Source of the DNA: Hetaerina americana
Taxonomy: Eukaryota; Arthropoda; Insecta; Odonata; Calopterygidae
Length of the DNA: 64,000 nucleotides
Reading direction: 5' to 3'
Assembly: GCA_022747635.1 (NCBI GenBank)
Contig: JAKTNV010000005.1
Location: 44,003,238 to 44,067,237, forward strand
Shown here: in pieces, positions 1-11,904 of the stretch
How the letters are laid out: every line of letters begins with the position of its first letter
Numbering within the stretch: position 1 is the first letter of the stretch
The notes under the pieces: generated by a model
Databases searched by the model: none
What the model saw: only the letters and a program-made list of their open reading frames with translations
Told to the model about the DNA's origin: nothing
Made by a program: the position numbers and the translations under genes

Positions 1-2596
1 TAATGGCAGGAAAAACATTAAGAGTTATTCGGTAGAAGCAAAAAGTTTAGTTTGTTGGCATTTTAGTTTTTAAAAATTACAATGAATGTCTTTTAATCAT
101 CAACTATTGTCAATATTATGAAATAGATTGAATTTTACAAAAGACTTAATTAAATTCGAGTTAATGCCTCATTTGAACAACTTTTTAACCAAATGTTAAC
201 TTAACAACAGCAAAGTGAAAAGTTTTACATTATTCCTGTGTATAATCTTTTTTAATTCTATTTGCATCCTTATATTTCTACCATGGTAAATTTTGGATGC
301 AGTATATTTCTATATTCTGAATAGATGGCAGTAATGAACCATGTGACTGTTTGTCATTAGGGCAATGAATATCATGGGAAGCAAAGACATGCAGCCAAAA
401 GAAGACACTAGCAGTGGTGTAACTCACCCCCACTAACAAGGACAAGTAAATCTCACTTAGTCTAGATGTTCACGAGAATTAAGCCACCCACCTGAGTTTA
501 AGAATCAGGAAAAAAGTGCCTAATGTATGCATGAAGGAAGACATAAGATATTACTACTTCAGCATCGCGCTCTTCATTTTTTCACAGCAATATAGCAATC
601 TTTTAGCACATGTAACTGACCATTACACTTTCACATAATTTCCCATTTAACATTATATAATATAATTTAGGTTAAAAGAAAATGAAGGCATATACAACAA
701 ACCCTTTACAGTATGGCAAAAAGCAAAGAATTTGAAATCTGGTCTATGTTGGATATAATATGAAATAGATAAAAATAATCCCTTCAATTATCAGTTATTC
801 CAATTAAAGTTTGTACAACTTAATCTCCCAACTCCTCCTAACTAAACTCTACTGATAGAAAATACTGTCAGCTGAAAATTGATTCAGTAAAACAAAACTA
901 AATTCACTTAATTATTATATCTAGTCTACCATCCAACAATATACTTGTATATGTAATATTAATGCTCTTTTCATTCATTCTGCTGACTCATAGATTAAAA
1001 AAATAAAACTTATCAATGTTTACACTTATGGGATTAGTCAGGATCTGACAGAAAAAAGGCAGAGCTTTCCTATACAGTCTCTGATTCAAACGTATTCCAC
1101 ATTCTCCAGCAAAAGCACCCCTTCTCCATTAAATATATTTCTTTCTTTTATAACTGCATCTTCCATTCCTATCCATGACATCCAATATGTTAATTCTCTA
1201 ACCCATTTCCTTAGCTTTCCACCTTCTTTAACATTATAGAACATTTCACAAACTGTAAATACATCCTCCAATCACCTATTTACCTGCGAATCACATGCAT
1301 CAACTTCCATTTTCCCCATTACTGCAAGTACAACTTTCCTTGAATTATTCTGAGCTGAATCTATTTTCTCCACTGCTTTCCAGGACAATTTCTCTAAATT
1401 TCAATCTATGTTCATACCGTTTCTTCAAAGATCAGGTTTCAAAACCATGTCCACATCAGACCAAATTTTAATTTTTAATAATTGTCCATTTATGTCTTTG
1501 CTATGAGTTACTACATCAATGTTTCTCTCTCCATGAATGTACATGTTACCAATTCAACTCTTGCCCTTCTATACTTAGCACGCCTACCTTATTAAAAAAT
1601 AATGCCTAAATACGTTACCGATTCCACCCACTTCATTCTACACCATCCCTTTCAACCCTTTAAGTTCTACTTTCTTAAAACTTCAGTTTTATGATGAATT
1701 ATCAGACTTCCTACAAATAATAACATGATGTGTTTTTCAACACGAGTTTTCCCTCGGCGAAAACTTAACATGACAGTAGCCTTGAAAACAGTCATCCCAT
1801 CACTAGCATGAATATTTTCAATCATTGATGACACCACAACATTAATAAGCCCAAGGGTCGATTTGTTTAATTATTAATGTACACTTTGAAATTACTGCAA
1901 GCAAGAGAAGCCAGGTCACATAATGTACGTCTGCTGAATTTATACACCCTGAAAACTGAATCATACGACCATCCACAAAATGAATTTATATGAAAGAAAA
2001 AAATAAGGTTAACACTATAATAAATATGCCCTTGAACTGAATTAGAGCCCAAATGATTAAGGCACTTTAAGTATACGAAAAAAAACCTCCACGCTAATTC
2101 TGGCACTAACATTGCTTATTTGTGGTAAATATCTTATAAATTCTTAGATTCTACAATTCAACAACCACATGCACTTTTCTTTTAAAAACAGTGTATTGTT
2201 AATGAGGTCACGTAGCCCTACGATTTTAGTGTTCGGGCCAGTTTATCTATTTAGAAACCCGAATTATCTGTACCTTGGTGAGTTAGTCGATATAAATTAA
2301 ACATTCAGTATCCTGTTCGCTTGGTTATACGTTCATCTATGAGATAATAAAGTAATTGAATTTAAGTTTTTAGTGTCTAAATTAAACTTAAAATTAACAT
2401 GAAAACATAGGTTGGATGTGTATATGGGGAACTTAGACAAACTGTATGTGAATAAATACATTGACAAGGTCCTAAAATGAAAACAATTACTTACGACTTA
2501 TAGGTGAAGCAACACATGAGCCTTTCGACATATGATCACAAATAAATAATAATCCCACACATTAACTACCACAAAAATGACTTAATATTCCAAAAT
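1..2596. other. No gene recognised; AT-rich, CpG-poor
   Basis: No coding segment, RNA gene or known repeat could be supported. Short open frames are composition artefacts. The low CpG count, about six in the first kilobase by eye, resembles the FASN introns rather than the DNA to the right. Confidence 0.5.
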
Positions 2597-2602
2597 ACTT
2601 AC

Positions 2603-2800
2603 ACATATACGATAATCCGTCGTTTTTCAGTGCTTGTGGCAATGCACGATACTCTTTAACTCTCACAAATCCGCAGATCTCACTAGGTAATCATCAAGAG
2701 CTTTTTAAACGTTCTGGAACGCGGATTTCGCTCAACGTTAGTCCTCTTTTTCTTGTCGATTTTTTTCCGTATTGCGGAAAATCAATACATTTTTTATAAT
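2603..2800 (-). promoter_or_regulatory. Candidate 5' end of a minus-strand gene to the left
   Basis: On the minus strand a TATA-like ttataaaa (2790s) is followed by an inverted repeat, ttccg-5-cggaa (2765-2779), and about 165 bases later by a consensus donor gtaagt (2602-2597). A second gtaagt lies at 2494-2489. CpG is normal here and drops to the left, as expected at the 5' edge of a methylated gene body. No ATG opens a convincing frame, so this would be a UTR exon. Confidence 0.22.
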
Positions 2801-2809
2801 ATAACTAAT

Positions 2810-5800
2810 TCTTCTCTTCTTTCTAGTATTGACATTGATATTATAAACATTTTTTGATCTTTTCAAATTTTATCAAGATTTCATAATTATTAAGTTGACG
2901 GACTAGTAAAAGGTCGCCTGTACCCTGGCGGAGAGAAGCTGAAAACCCGCCATTTTCAAATCCAGAAGGTTGACAGTCCTTCGCGGCTGCCCTCTAACAT
3001 CACGGTCTACCCGCATGAATGCATTTTAAGTACTCCATTACATAATTTCCATATTATATATGTTTAAATAGCGGTGAAATTAAAATTATTACTACACCAA
3101 TTAGGTGCATGATTTAAGAAACTACAAACCACATTATGATGGTTTTTATGTACGCTGTTTAGATCAGATGCCAATGTCATAGATAAAGTATTTTTTTTCA
3201 CTTTAATCGCCTGAACATTAATTTGAATATAAGACCACTATTCTGATAAACATAATGCTTTATAGATAATTCTACCTCGTTCGGATATAAAAATTAATCC
3301 ATGCGTATTTTTTAAATGATATTCTTAATTATGATGACTTCTGCTGCTCTAATTTACCCCGTTTAGGTTTAGAATTGATGATCACCTACAACTGCATTGA
3401 GGACGTAGGAGAAAAACACAGAGAAACTCTTTGCATGGTCTCCCTTGCCTTAACTAGTAGATTGGAAGCATTATGCTAACCAATTATTTATAAACAATAT
3501 TTCTGGTGAGTAGGTCCACAAAAGCTAACTATTCAAAAAGCAATGCGCTACCTGTGGTCAGAATATTTCTAAATCGGGGAAGAAGCGCAGGAATTTGAGG
3601 ATTCAACTAGAAAGAAAATAAAGCGGCCTTCAAATATTAGGGAAGGCTTAATAAATAAGTAATCAGGATTATAAGATTTCAGATATGCAGATTTAGTATC
3701 TGCTAAGTAAGTATTCTGGAACGTTTGGTGGACAAAACTGTACAGAATAAACACAATCAGAATCTTGGATAAAACATAAAGGACTCACAAATAACATCAC
3801 CGCGTAAATTTTCTTAAATAATGTGATTCTCCTAGTATTTGCTCTTTTTGGCAGATAGGTGCCAAATTACCCATGTATAACGACAAACTAGCTGCAGATT
3901 TTGTTGAACTAGGCACTGAATGTACAAAGCGCTGTAGGGTAAATCGATAAATGGTAATTTATTGAATTTAATGGTGATAGCGAACAAAAAAGGGCCTGTT
4001 CCTGAACAGCAATATGATACATGCTTTATTTTTAATTAATAGCATATGTTTCCTCTGGGGCAGAGGTTTGTTAATTTCACAAAGAAACTGTTTTTAAACC
4101 GAATAGTCAAGAGAAATTAATTTCTTCTTTTGCAAAATAATCAAGGATTCCTGAAACGTAAATATGAAGAACCGTTTAAAATCAATGACTGAACTTTTAA
4201 AGAAGAACCTGAAATTGTGAGGCAAGGTGTTAAAAAAGGTAAATATTTCTATCCCTTAAGAAAAAATGTGGTAAATATTCATGGTATTCTATGGCATTGC
4301 AAATATGCATTACGTGGTCCCTAGGAGCTTCACCATATCAGCATCTGGAAAGGATAGTTACCAAGGTACGAGCCTGTTCCTCGTAATAAATATGTAACCC
4401 ATTCCTTACATCATTTATGTCCTTCATTGAAATAGTTTGTGTGGCAGTTTATTAAGATATGTAATTAGATTCTAGTGTCCATCAAAGACACTATACTGGA
4501 AATATATTTTATGGAATTACCTTCAATTTTTAAGTCGCCTATACATGGGAGATGGCTAACTAGAATTTCATTCCAGAAATATAGTATATTAATTTATAAT
4601 GGGAATAAATCTCCCCAAACCACTTACAGAATCAGTTATAGTGCCACACCCTTCCAGATTAGCCGGAAGGAGATTCAAAACAAGATATACCCTGAATTAG
4701 TACTCAGCCAGGGATTTTAATCTGGTGGGATCTAAGAAATTATTTTTATGAGCAGAGGAAATCATTTTTAACCGTCTTGTTTCCGTAGCCATCAGTCACG
4801 AGGTTATTCAATTAATGGCTAATTGAATTCAATTAAAGTTAGCCATTGAATTAATTGAATGAATAAAATGAAAAACTAATGGGGATTTTGACCCCGTTAA
4901 CTCGTCCCTCCTACCTACTCTTCACTCTCTATAGCTGTGCCACAACCTTGAATAAATGTAGGCAATACGTTTTTTAGGGAGGAGTAAAAAATATTTACTT
5001 TGGTATTCATTCGAAAAAATCTTCGATTTATTTTCAAACTAAACTGGGTCGAATTTTTTCCGTATTGAGTGGCTGTATTATCTCTAACTCCTGTGCTTCT
5101 TGCTAAGTGTTTGACGCCCCTTGATTTCTGAAGCGCTCCTCCCATTATGGTTCGTGTTTTTGGCCTCGTGTTCATTTAATAGCGTCACCTCAATATTGCA
5201 GAGCGCCCGCCGGCCTCCACTCCTTCCACCCGATTGGAGAGAGTGGGCGGCGCTCCCCCCAAGTCTGCAGTAAAAAGAAACAGAAAGTAAAAAGAGGGCA
5301 GATAGGAAAAGGAAGAGAAGCAATGATAATAACACAGGCAAATAAAAGATATCCTATTGAAGGGAGACGAAGACACGATCGCCAATGTGGTTAATACTGT
5401 TTCCATTTTAAACCCTGAATTTATAAAGGCTTTCTGTATCCAATAAATGTAATGTATCCTCAACTACCAACTCAAGAATGCGAATATAGAAAGGAATCCT
5501 TATATGCATACAATTACAACGATTACAAAAAATATGAATACTGTTACGTCATAATTGCATTAACTTGCCAAAAGCTGCCCTTCATTGCATAATAAATATT
5601 ATTAATTTAGTATATTACTCCTTCGTTTTCTTTTATGAAAGGAAACAAAAAAACGATGGACGGTTATTTACGATTCGTGAAAAATGTCGACATTCAATGG
5701 GCAACAAAAAAGAAACTTGAAAAAGGGAAATATGTTTAACCCCTTAAAGTTTACATTACCACCTTAGCTAGGCTATCCGATCTGAGATATCAGAACCTAG

Positions 5801-7990
5801 GATAGCCGATTATGATTAATGGGATTTCAGAACCTACACGCCATTCAGATGGGACAAATCAAGGGCCCTATCGGGAGGGTTTTTCTACGGGGATAGCTTT
5901 TTCGCAGTTCGAAAATCGAGCTGTCATCTAACGCCATGACGATAAGGAGGATAGTAAACAACTGCTAGTATGACGAGGAAAGGAATAATACCAGATTGCT
6001 TGCCACGAATGTGGTTCGACCTATGGCTCCTGAACGGAGAATTTGCATAGAAAGACAGGAAGGACGAGAGGCACCGGTGAACGAAGGTCATGGTCTGAAA
6101 TGAATATGCGGTAAAGCCCGCGCGATAATGATATTGAGATAAGACCAAGTTCACGAAAAACGCTAGCGAAACGACGAAAAAGGAAAGCTGTTTAAAGAAA
6201 ACTGGGAAATGAAAAATCAGGATGAAATAAAAACAAATATAGCGAGGGAGACAAAAAAATGCGTTCATTCTGCTCCATTGATTGAACGGTTGAGATATAC
6301 GTATTTTTTACGCAACACCCGAGTTTACGAGAAAGAAAATAATGTTACTCTAAAGCGTAAAATTAATCATACTTTCTAATGACCGGGCTGGAATATTCAG
6401 AGCAGCGGTGGACACGGGAGCGCCCCTCGAGAGCGAGCTCCGAGCAAGTGCGGGAAGGTGAAGGCGAGAGAGAAAAAAAGTCAGCGAAAGTGAAGCGTTT
6501 GATGCAGGAAAACAATGGAAGAAAACAATAGAAAGTGACATATGCGATGGGTTTAAGGACATGCCCTTTGCACCAAAGGTCAGCGTTCTGGGAGCACAAA
6601 CGGTCGACTTACCCACCTTTAACATAGGATTCTCCTCTCATAGATAGAGATAAGCTTTGGATTCAGAATTGGTGCCAAAGCCGTGGAGCCCTTATTTTGT
6701 TTCATCCTATGAGATGATCTGAAAGTCGGTCACAAAACCCCATCCACGAATTACCAAAATCTTCGCTTGCATTTGTCTTCCATAATATTTAATTATAACA
6801 TACAATATCTTTACTGGTTATATAAACTACATTCTGGACTGCAGTATTGATGTAATTATTTCGGGTGGACACTTTTCGAGTACCTAGGCTTAAAATTTAA
6901 TAGTAAACTAATATATATTATATGAATAATTAACCGAGTCGAAAGATCACTTATGAAATTATTAGTCTAGATTAGTCGAAAGCTGATATTTCGATTCCGC
7001 CGTTCAGGTTAGAAAGGTCCAATAGCGTTAACAGGTTAAGAAGATAAACAAACCTTAAGCAAGATTTATTGTCCAGAGTTAAAAAAAATTAAGCATTTCA
7101 ATGTAGGTGTCGAAGGTAAGATTATAGGTTGGGATTGTACTGGAGGTAAAATAGTATGAGATGGGATATTATTATTACAATATCACTGAGCTTGACGAAG
7201 TAAACAAGTAAAAATTGAACGAAACAATCAAAGGTATTGAATAAAGCCAGTCATGATGCACCACGAAGTCCCTCATGTAAAATAATAACAATAATGTTTT
7301 AAAACAGTTTTTACGAAATGATACACGCTTCACGAGCAAAGACACAAAGAAAAATTAAAGAGATTGGTGGCAAATAGTTTGCTTATGAGGAAAACAGTTT
7401 ATTGCGAGATATAGACATGTTTAGATATTTTGTGGTAGAGGAGTTGGTGCGCCTTAAGGATTCGTATCAACACCTGTGATTTAGTTCTTCTCAGATCGCA
7501 CGCAAGGGTTAAACTTGTTACCTTGTCCTTTCTTTCGAGCTGTTGGCCCGCATTTGAATGAAGCTGACCTATTTTAAGAAAAAATCAATGAACCGAAATC
7601 TTATTTATAGGCTGTCTCTTGATTCATTCAGTATTTTTATGATATCATTCTTTTAGTCTGGTGGTCACACGTACGCATTTTCTACGCCGTGAGAATCATT
7701 TTGGTAATACGATACATGCTTAAATGCCCTTAGTTCCCGTCAAAGTCTCAACCATCATAGTCAGGGAAACTTCTAGTGAAAGGAAAATTGCGATGCACCA
7801 GGTGGTGTTCCACCCGTGCCCTTGGCCTGGCATATTGGGGCCACCGATTAGAGACAAATCAGGAGACAGCATAAACCACAAATATATTGACCCCAACAAA
7901 CCGAAATAATAACTAATAGTGACGCTTTTTAGTCTTGTGTTACAATGAAATACATCAACAAAATTCGGCTTCAATCCGTGAGCGACAAAA
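2810..7990. other. Intergenic, no gene recognised
   Basis: Includes an imperfect palindrome at 4807-4860 (ttcaattaatggctaa arms), a GC-rich patch at 5180-5265 with an inverted CCAAT (attgg) next to a GC box (gggcgg), and a CpG-rich zone at 5860-6640. Minus-strand frames of 91-114 codons at 5924-6625 have no family resemblance and no supporting splice or codon signal. Confidence 0.4.
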
Positions 7991-7996
7991 TGGTAA

Positions 7997-8210
7997 TTTA
8001 TTAAATGAAGAATAAAATTTGTCTTTCCACTGTCCTTTTATTCACCAACAACTAGTTTCAACGGTCAAGCGTAATCATCAGGTACCTGGTGATGACGCTT
8101 GAGCGTTGAAACTAGTTGTACGTGGATAAAGGACAGTAGGAGGACACATTGTATTCTTCATTTATTAAACATGAACTTCCACAAAGTTGAGCTGGGAACA
8201 ATTGAATATT
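7997..8210. repeat. Foldback MITE-like element, copy 1
   Basis: Arms of about 85 bases (7997-8082 and 8083-8169) fold on each other, from tttattaaatgaagaata to its complement, around an inner gttgaaactagttg/caggtacctgg palindrome. The hairpin is followed by a 40-base tail containing ccacaaagttgagc. Copy 2 at 36147 shares both arm tips and the tail, proving an interspersed family. Confidence 0.8.
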
Positions 8211-8312
8211 GACAAGATGGTATTCTACTCAGTTCTGGGATTCTTTGTCGGTCTTGAACTTAATATTAATTTTAACATATTTCTCTAGCAGAATATTTAA
8301 ATACCTACCTAC

Positions 8313-8381
8313 ATTGAAATTAAATTTAAAACACTTCGCTTTTTATATGGAAAAGCGAACTGTTTTAAATTTAATTTCAAT
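8313..8381. repeat. Short near-perfect hairpin
   Basis: 31-base arms with one mismatch around a 7-base loop (tatatgg). Short direct repeats acctaccta lie just outside (8302 and 8428). Probably a foldback element; a microRNA-type precursor is a less likely alternative. Confidence 0.7.
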
Positions 8382-8439
8382 ATGAAGAATTTCCACCAAG
8401 TGACGCCAGAAACTGTTTTATTTTTTACCTACCTATATT

Positions 8440-9691
8440 ATAAAAGAATATTCGAGTGAGAAAATAACCCTTAATGAAGATTTTTTAACACACTTCTTCA
8501 ATTGCAAATGGATTTTTATAATAACAAGACTGTTTTCATACAAAATTGACTGGATTTGTAATTGATACAGAAATGTTTGATCAACGAAAGATAAATATTT
8601 TCCCGAACATTTTTGAAGTATCAATTTCCGAAACACGGAAATACGAGGTGACAGATTTCTAAAGCATTGTGGAACAAAATCTCTCAGAATCCCTAAATCC
8701 ACCCATGTGCATGCATGTCTCTAATGCGGTACCAAAAGGAAACGAAACGGCGAGCAACAGGCTGACAAAATCGTCACACTAGCCGCCCTGCCGGGTACTT
8801 ACTTCCTCACGCGCCAAAGGGGTGTGCTGAGGAACCAAAAATCAATTTGGAAAACAAATATTAAGTTTCCTGAAACACCTCCAGTTCTCGAAATTTATTT
8901 CCGAAAGCACCATTGCACATCACAAAGCCAAGAGAGTGGTGAAAACTCTGCAAAAATAAACCTGGGAAGTTATGCGTGATTTCGATGGAGAGAGAGGGGT
9001 TACAGCAGGGGGAGGGGGGAGAGAGAGAAACGTCTGTCCCCCTGCGTAGCGTTCTTTTTATCGGCATTCACAAAATGAGAAAAAAATGAGAGCGGCATTA
9101 AGAGGTCGGCCGCAGGGGCGAAAGGAGCTATGAGAGCAGGATCGATGCCTGTTGGATATCACTAAAAGAAACCGAAGAGGTTCGGCGGATCAATGCACGC
9201 GCTAGAGTCATTGACACAAAATCAAGCGATTCAATCACATGGTCACTTGATAATTTCGCGCTGTGGCGTATCGAGAATCTTTTCGTCGAGAAGCGTGTTC
9301 CCAACTCCAAGAAAACAAACTATAGGCCGAAAAAAATTATTTAATTCAATGCGAAGGGCAAAATGTATTTGGTCGTGGAGTGAGGAGTTCAGGAGCATGG
9401 GGCTCTTCCCCAGGTTCTCAGAGATACCGAAAAAATACTGACTCTCTTCTATATTTTGCTCATAAGCGGTGGGTTTGAGAGTGAAGCGGCGTGAAAACGA
9501 GAGAAACCAATAGTCTGAGCCCATCTCTAAATGCAAGGTTCGGGGCAAAGGGTTCTCTGCCTCCCCCAAGTATTTTAGGTTTTAGCCCTTGAGTTAGATA
9601 CCGCTCTTCAATGCATACAAGTAGAATTCTCTTTCGGCAAAATCCTACGCATGTGTCGCACCGATCATACTACATATAAATAAATAAGTAA

Positions 9692-9743
<52 letters not shown>

Positions 9744-11800
9744 ATAGTATATCTCAATGTCTTTAAATCCTATTTTACTCCAGTCATCCACCTATCCCAA
9801 ATTGCACAAGCGATTTTATCCGTCTCCCCCCCCTCACCCATTTAGACACATTACACATCACAAGACTGCCTTTTGCATTATGTCACTCTCTCTTATTTTA
9901 GCGACAAACTCATTAAGTTCATCGGTCCTCCTCATTATTCAATTAACATCAAAATTAAATCAGAATTAATTTTCCAGGATAAAGCAGAAGGAAGCTTGAA
10001 TTGGGCCTAGATCATGTAATTACGAGGAAGACAAATGTTGTCAAGTGATTTCTCATTTCCCAAAGTACGCGTTCTCAAGTTCCACTCTTGGTTTTTCCCA
10101 ATAAGTTTTGGGACTACAAGAGGACTACATAAATTATGCATAATTTTCCTATAGTTTCCGTTTTCCACGCGGACCTCAGATAGTCAGAAAATTCTTAGAC
10201 TGACTACCTATCATCTGAAAGAGCAGTGCTATTCAAAGTCCTTCAGAGATGGAACACGGTATTATAAGACGCTTTAACATTTGGAATTTTCTTCCCGGTC
10301 TCCCTTGTGGCAGACATTACCTAACTTTCAATGCTCCACAACAACAAATGTTGCCACAATACTTAGTTTCAGAACAACAAAAGTTCCCTACCTAAAGATG
10401 TGTTCCAGTGGTAAGGAATGCAAAATGACATTCAGACGTGGTTTCTCCGGCAGGAAAAAAGTTACGATAAACACGTGTCGCTACTTTACAATTTACATAT
10501 CTCGCCATTGGACGTCGCGTGACGTATTATTGATTGTCTCCTCTTACCCGGCAGGAGAGAGGAGGGAAACCCGTCTCCGAAATTCGCCTATATCATTACG
10601 AAATGCGCAAGGCGGCCGACGTACTTAATTTTCGTTCAGAGAATGAAAAAGCCTGACATTTTCCTCGAAAATTTACGAGCGTCTTGACGGAAAAATTTGT
10701 AAGTCATCTCTTGGGGAACTGAACCCTTTATTTCGAGGCATGGACTGTGAATGACCCCATGGGGAGCGTCGAGGTATCAGCAAAAATAAGTTAAAGCGAA
10801 AAGTCAAAACCCTCTGTTCGAGACATAAAAACTCTATGCACTCATTTTTATTATTTTCACTAGTGCATGCCTATACGGTTATTCTGTGGCTGACGTCGCG
10901 TGAGGTGCGGCAGTTCCAGCACTTCACATGGAGGGATAATGATTCGACTGGCCGCTGAACACGTAGAGCGCCAGAGTTATCACATAATTTTTCGTCTTGT
11001 GGAAAAGTTGGGGGAAAAAAATTAATGTCATGACTCAAGAAAAATCGTATTTTGGGCCACAATAATGCTTTGTAATTGAAGGCCAGAGAATAAATCATAA
11101 GATGCTCTAATCAGTTTGATGTAAGATAAGCGCGAACGATAGCGCTTTTTGACAAAAATATAGCAAAATAAGCGTGAGAAATACCGAATCGTGTCCCTAA
11201 TGTGGTGGTCACCCGTTCAAACCTTATCCGAACATCGATTTAATCAATAAATTTGTTCCCAGCTTGGAAGAGATGGGGAAAACCCTGTATATTCAGCAAA
11301 GTTAATTATACCAGAGGTTTAGTTTGATCCATATATAGGTTCTATATATTTTTTCAGAATGGTATATCTTATTGCTCCCAGCGCTATAATCACCTCACAG
11401 CTGCATTGAATTTGATGTCTGCCTCATAAAATTATTTTCTTCGTTAATCGGTCCATCTCCGAATGGAAGCAAGGATGGTTAAATTGATAATACTCAATTT
11501 TATTTATAAGTTACCCTCGGTGACGCATTAAAATAAAAGTGAACACATGAGAAAAGGAACATTTTTAATATAGTCTGTGAAAATTCAAGTACTGATAATC
11601 CTTTTCATTGGATAATTCATTAGTCCCGTAGCCGCAGTCACAAATTTCCGTTCAGGGATCTAATTAAGAAATAGGATAGTTATTTATATCTAGAGCTGTA
11701 CATTGAGCTTATTAAACTTTCTTCAGATGAAGCGCTCTAAGGCCAATCGCCTCTGGCTAACCCGATATGCGTCTACGTGCGTATGTACGGACATCAAGTG
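8440..11800. other. Intergenic, no gene recognised
   Basis: CpG-normal DNA with a TA microsatellite at 9697. A 12-mer gacgtcgcgtga occurs at 10511 and again at 10892. Frames of up to 115 codons show no recognisable family. Confidence 0.4.
9697..9739. repeat. (TA)n microsatellite
   Basis: About 21 uninterrupted TA units, preceded by taaa/taag repeats from 9676. Confidence 0.95.
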
Positions 11801-11807
11801 GGATCGG

Positions 11808-11868
11808 GATGGTGCGATGGCTAACGTACTGGCTTCCCATCAGGGGGCCTGCGTTGGAATCCCGGGGG
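11808..11868 (+). repeat. tRNA-like SINE head fragment
   Basis: gatggctaacgtactgg resembles a pol III A box and gcgttggaatcc a B box (GGTTCGANTCC-like), 30 bases apart. It lies directly upstream of a retrotransposon remnant. No full cloverleaf, so not a tRNA gene. Confidence 0.4.
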
Positions 11869-11904
11869 TGGTAGATATTTTCAGTGGTATACCGATCCAG
11901 GAAT

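Noticed and set aside
5770..5815. ggctatcc/ggatagcc hairpin as a regulatory element
   Set aside because: Eight-base arms with a long loop are common by chance; no second copy seen.
5924..6625. Minus-strand open frames of 91-114 codons
   Set aside because: No family resemblance, low-complexity hydrophobic or basic composition, and overlapping frames open together, as expected from base composition.
9243..9569. 108-codon minus-strand open frame
   Set aside because: No recognisable domain; overlapped by an equally open plus-strand frame.
10281..10628. 115-codon plus-strand open frame
   Set aside because: Cys/Ser/Arg-rich without a recognisable domain, in a CpG-rich non-coding zone; no splice or codon support.
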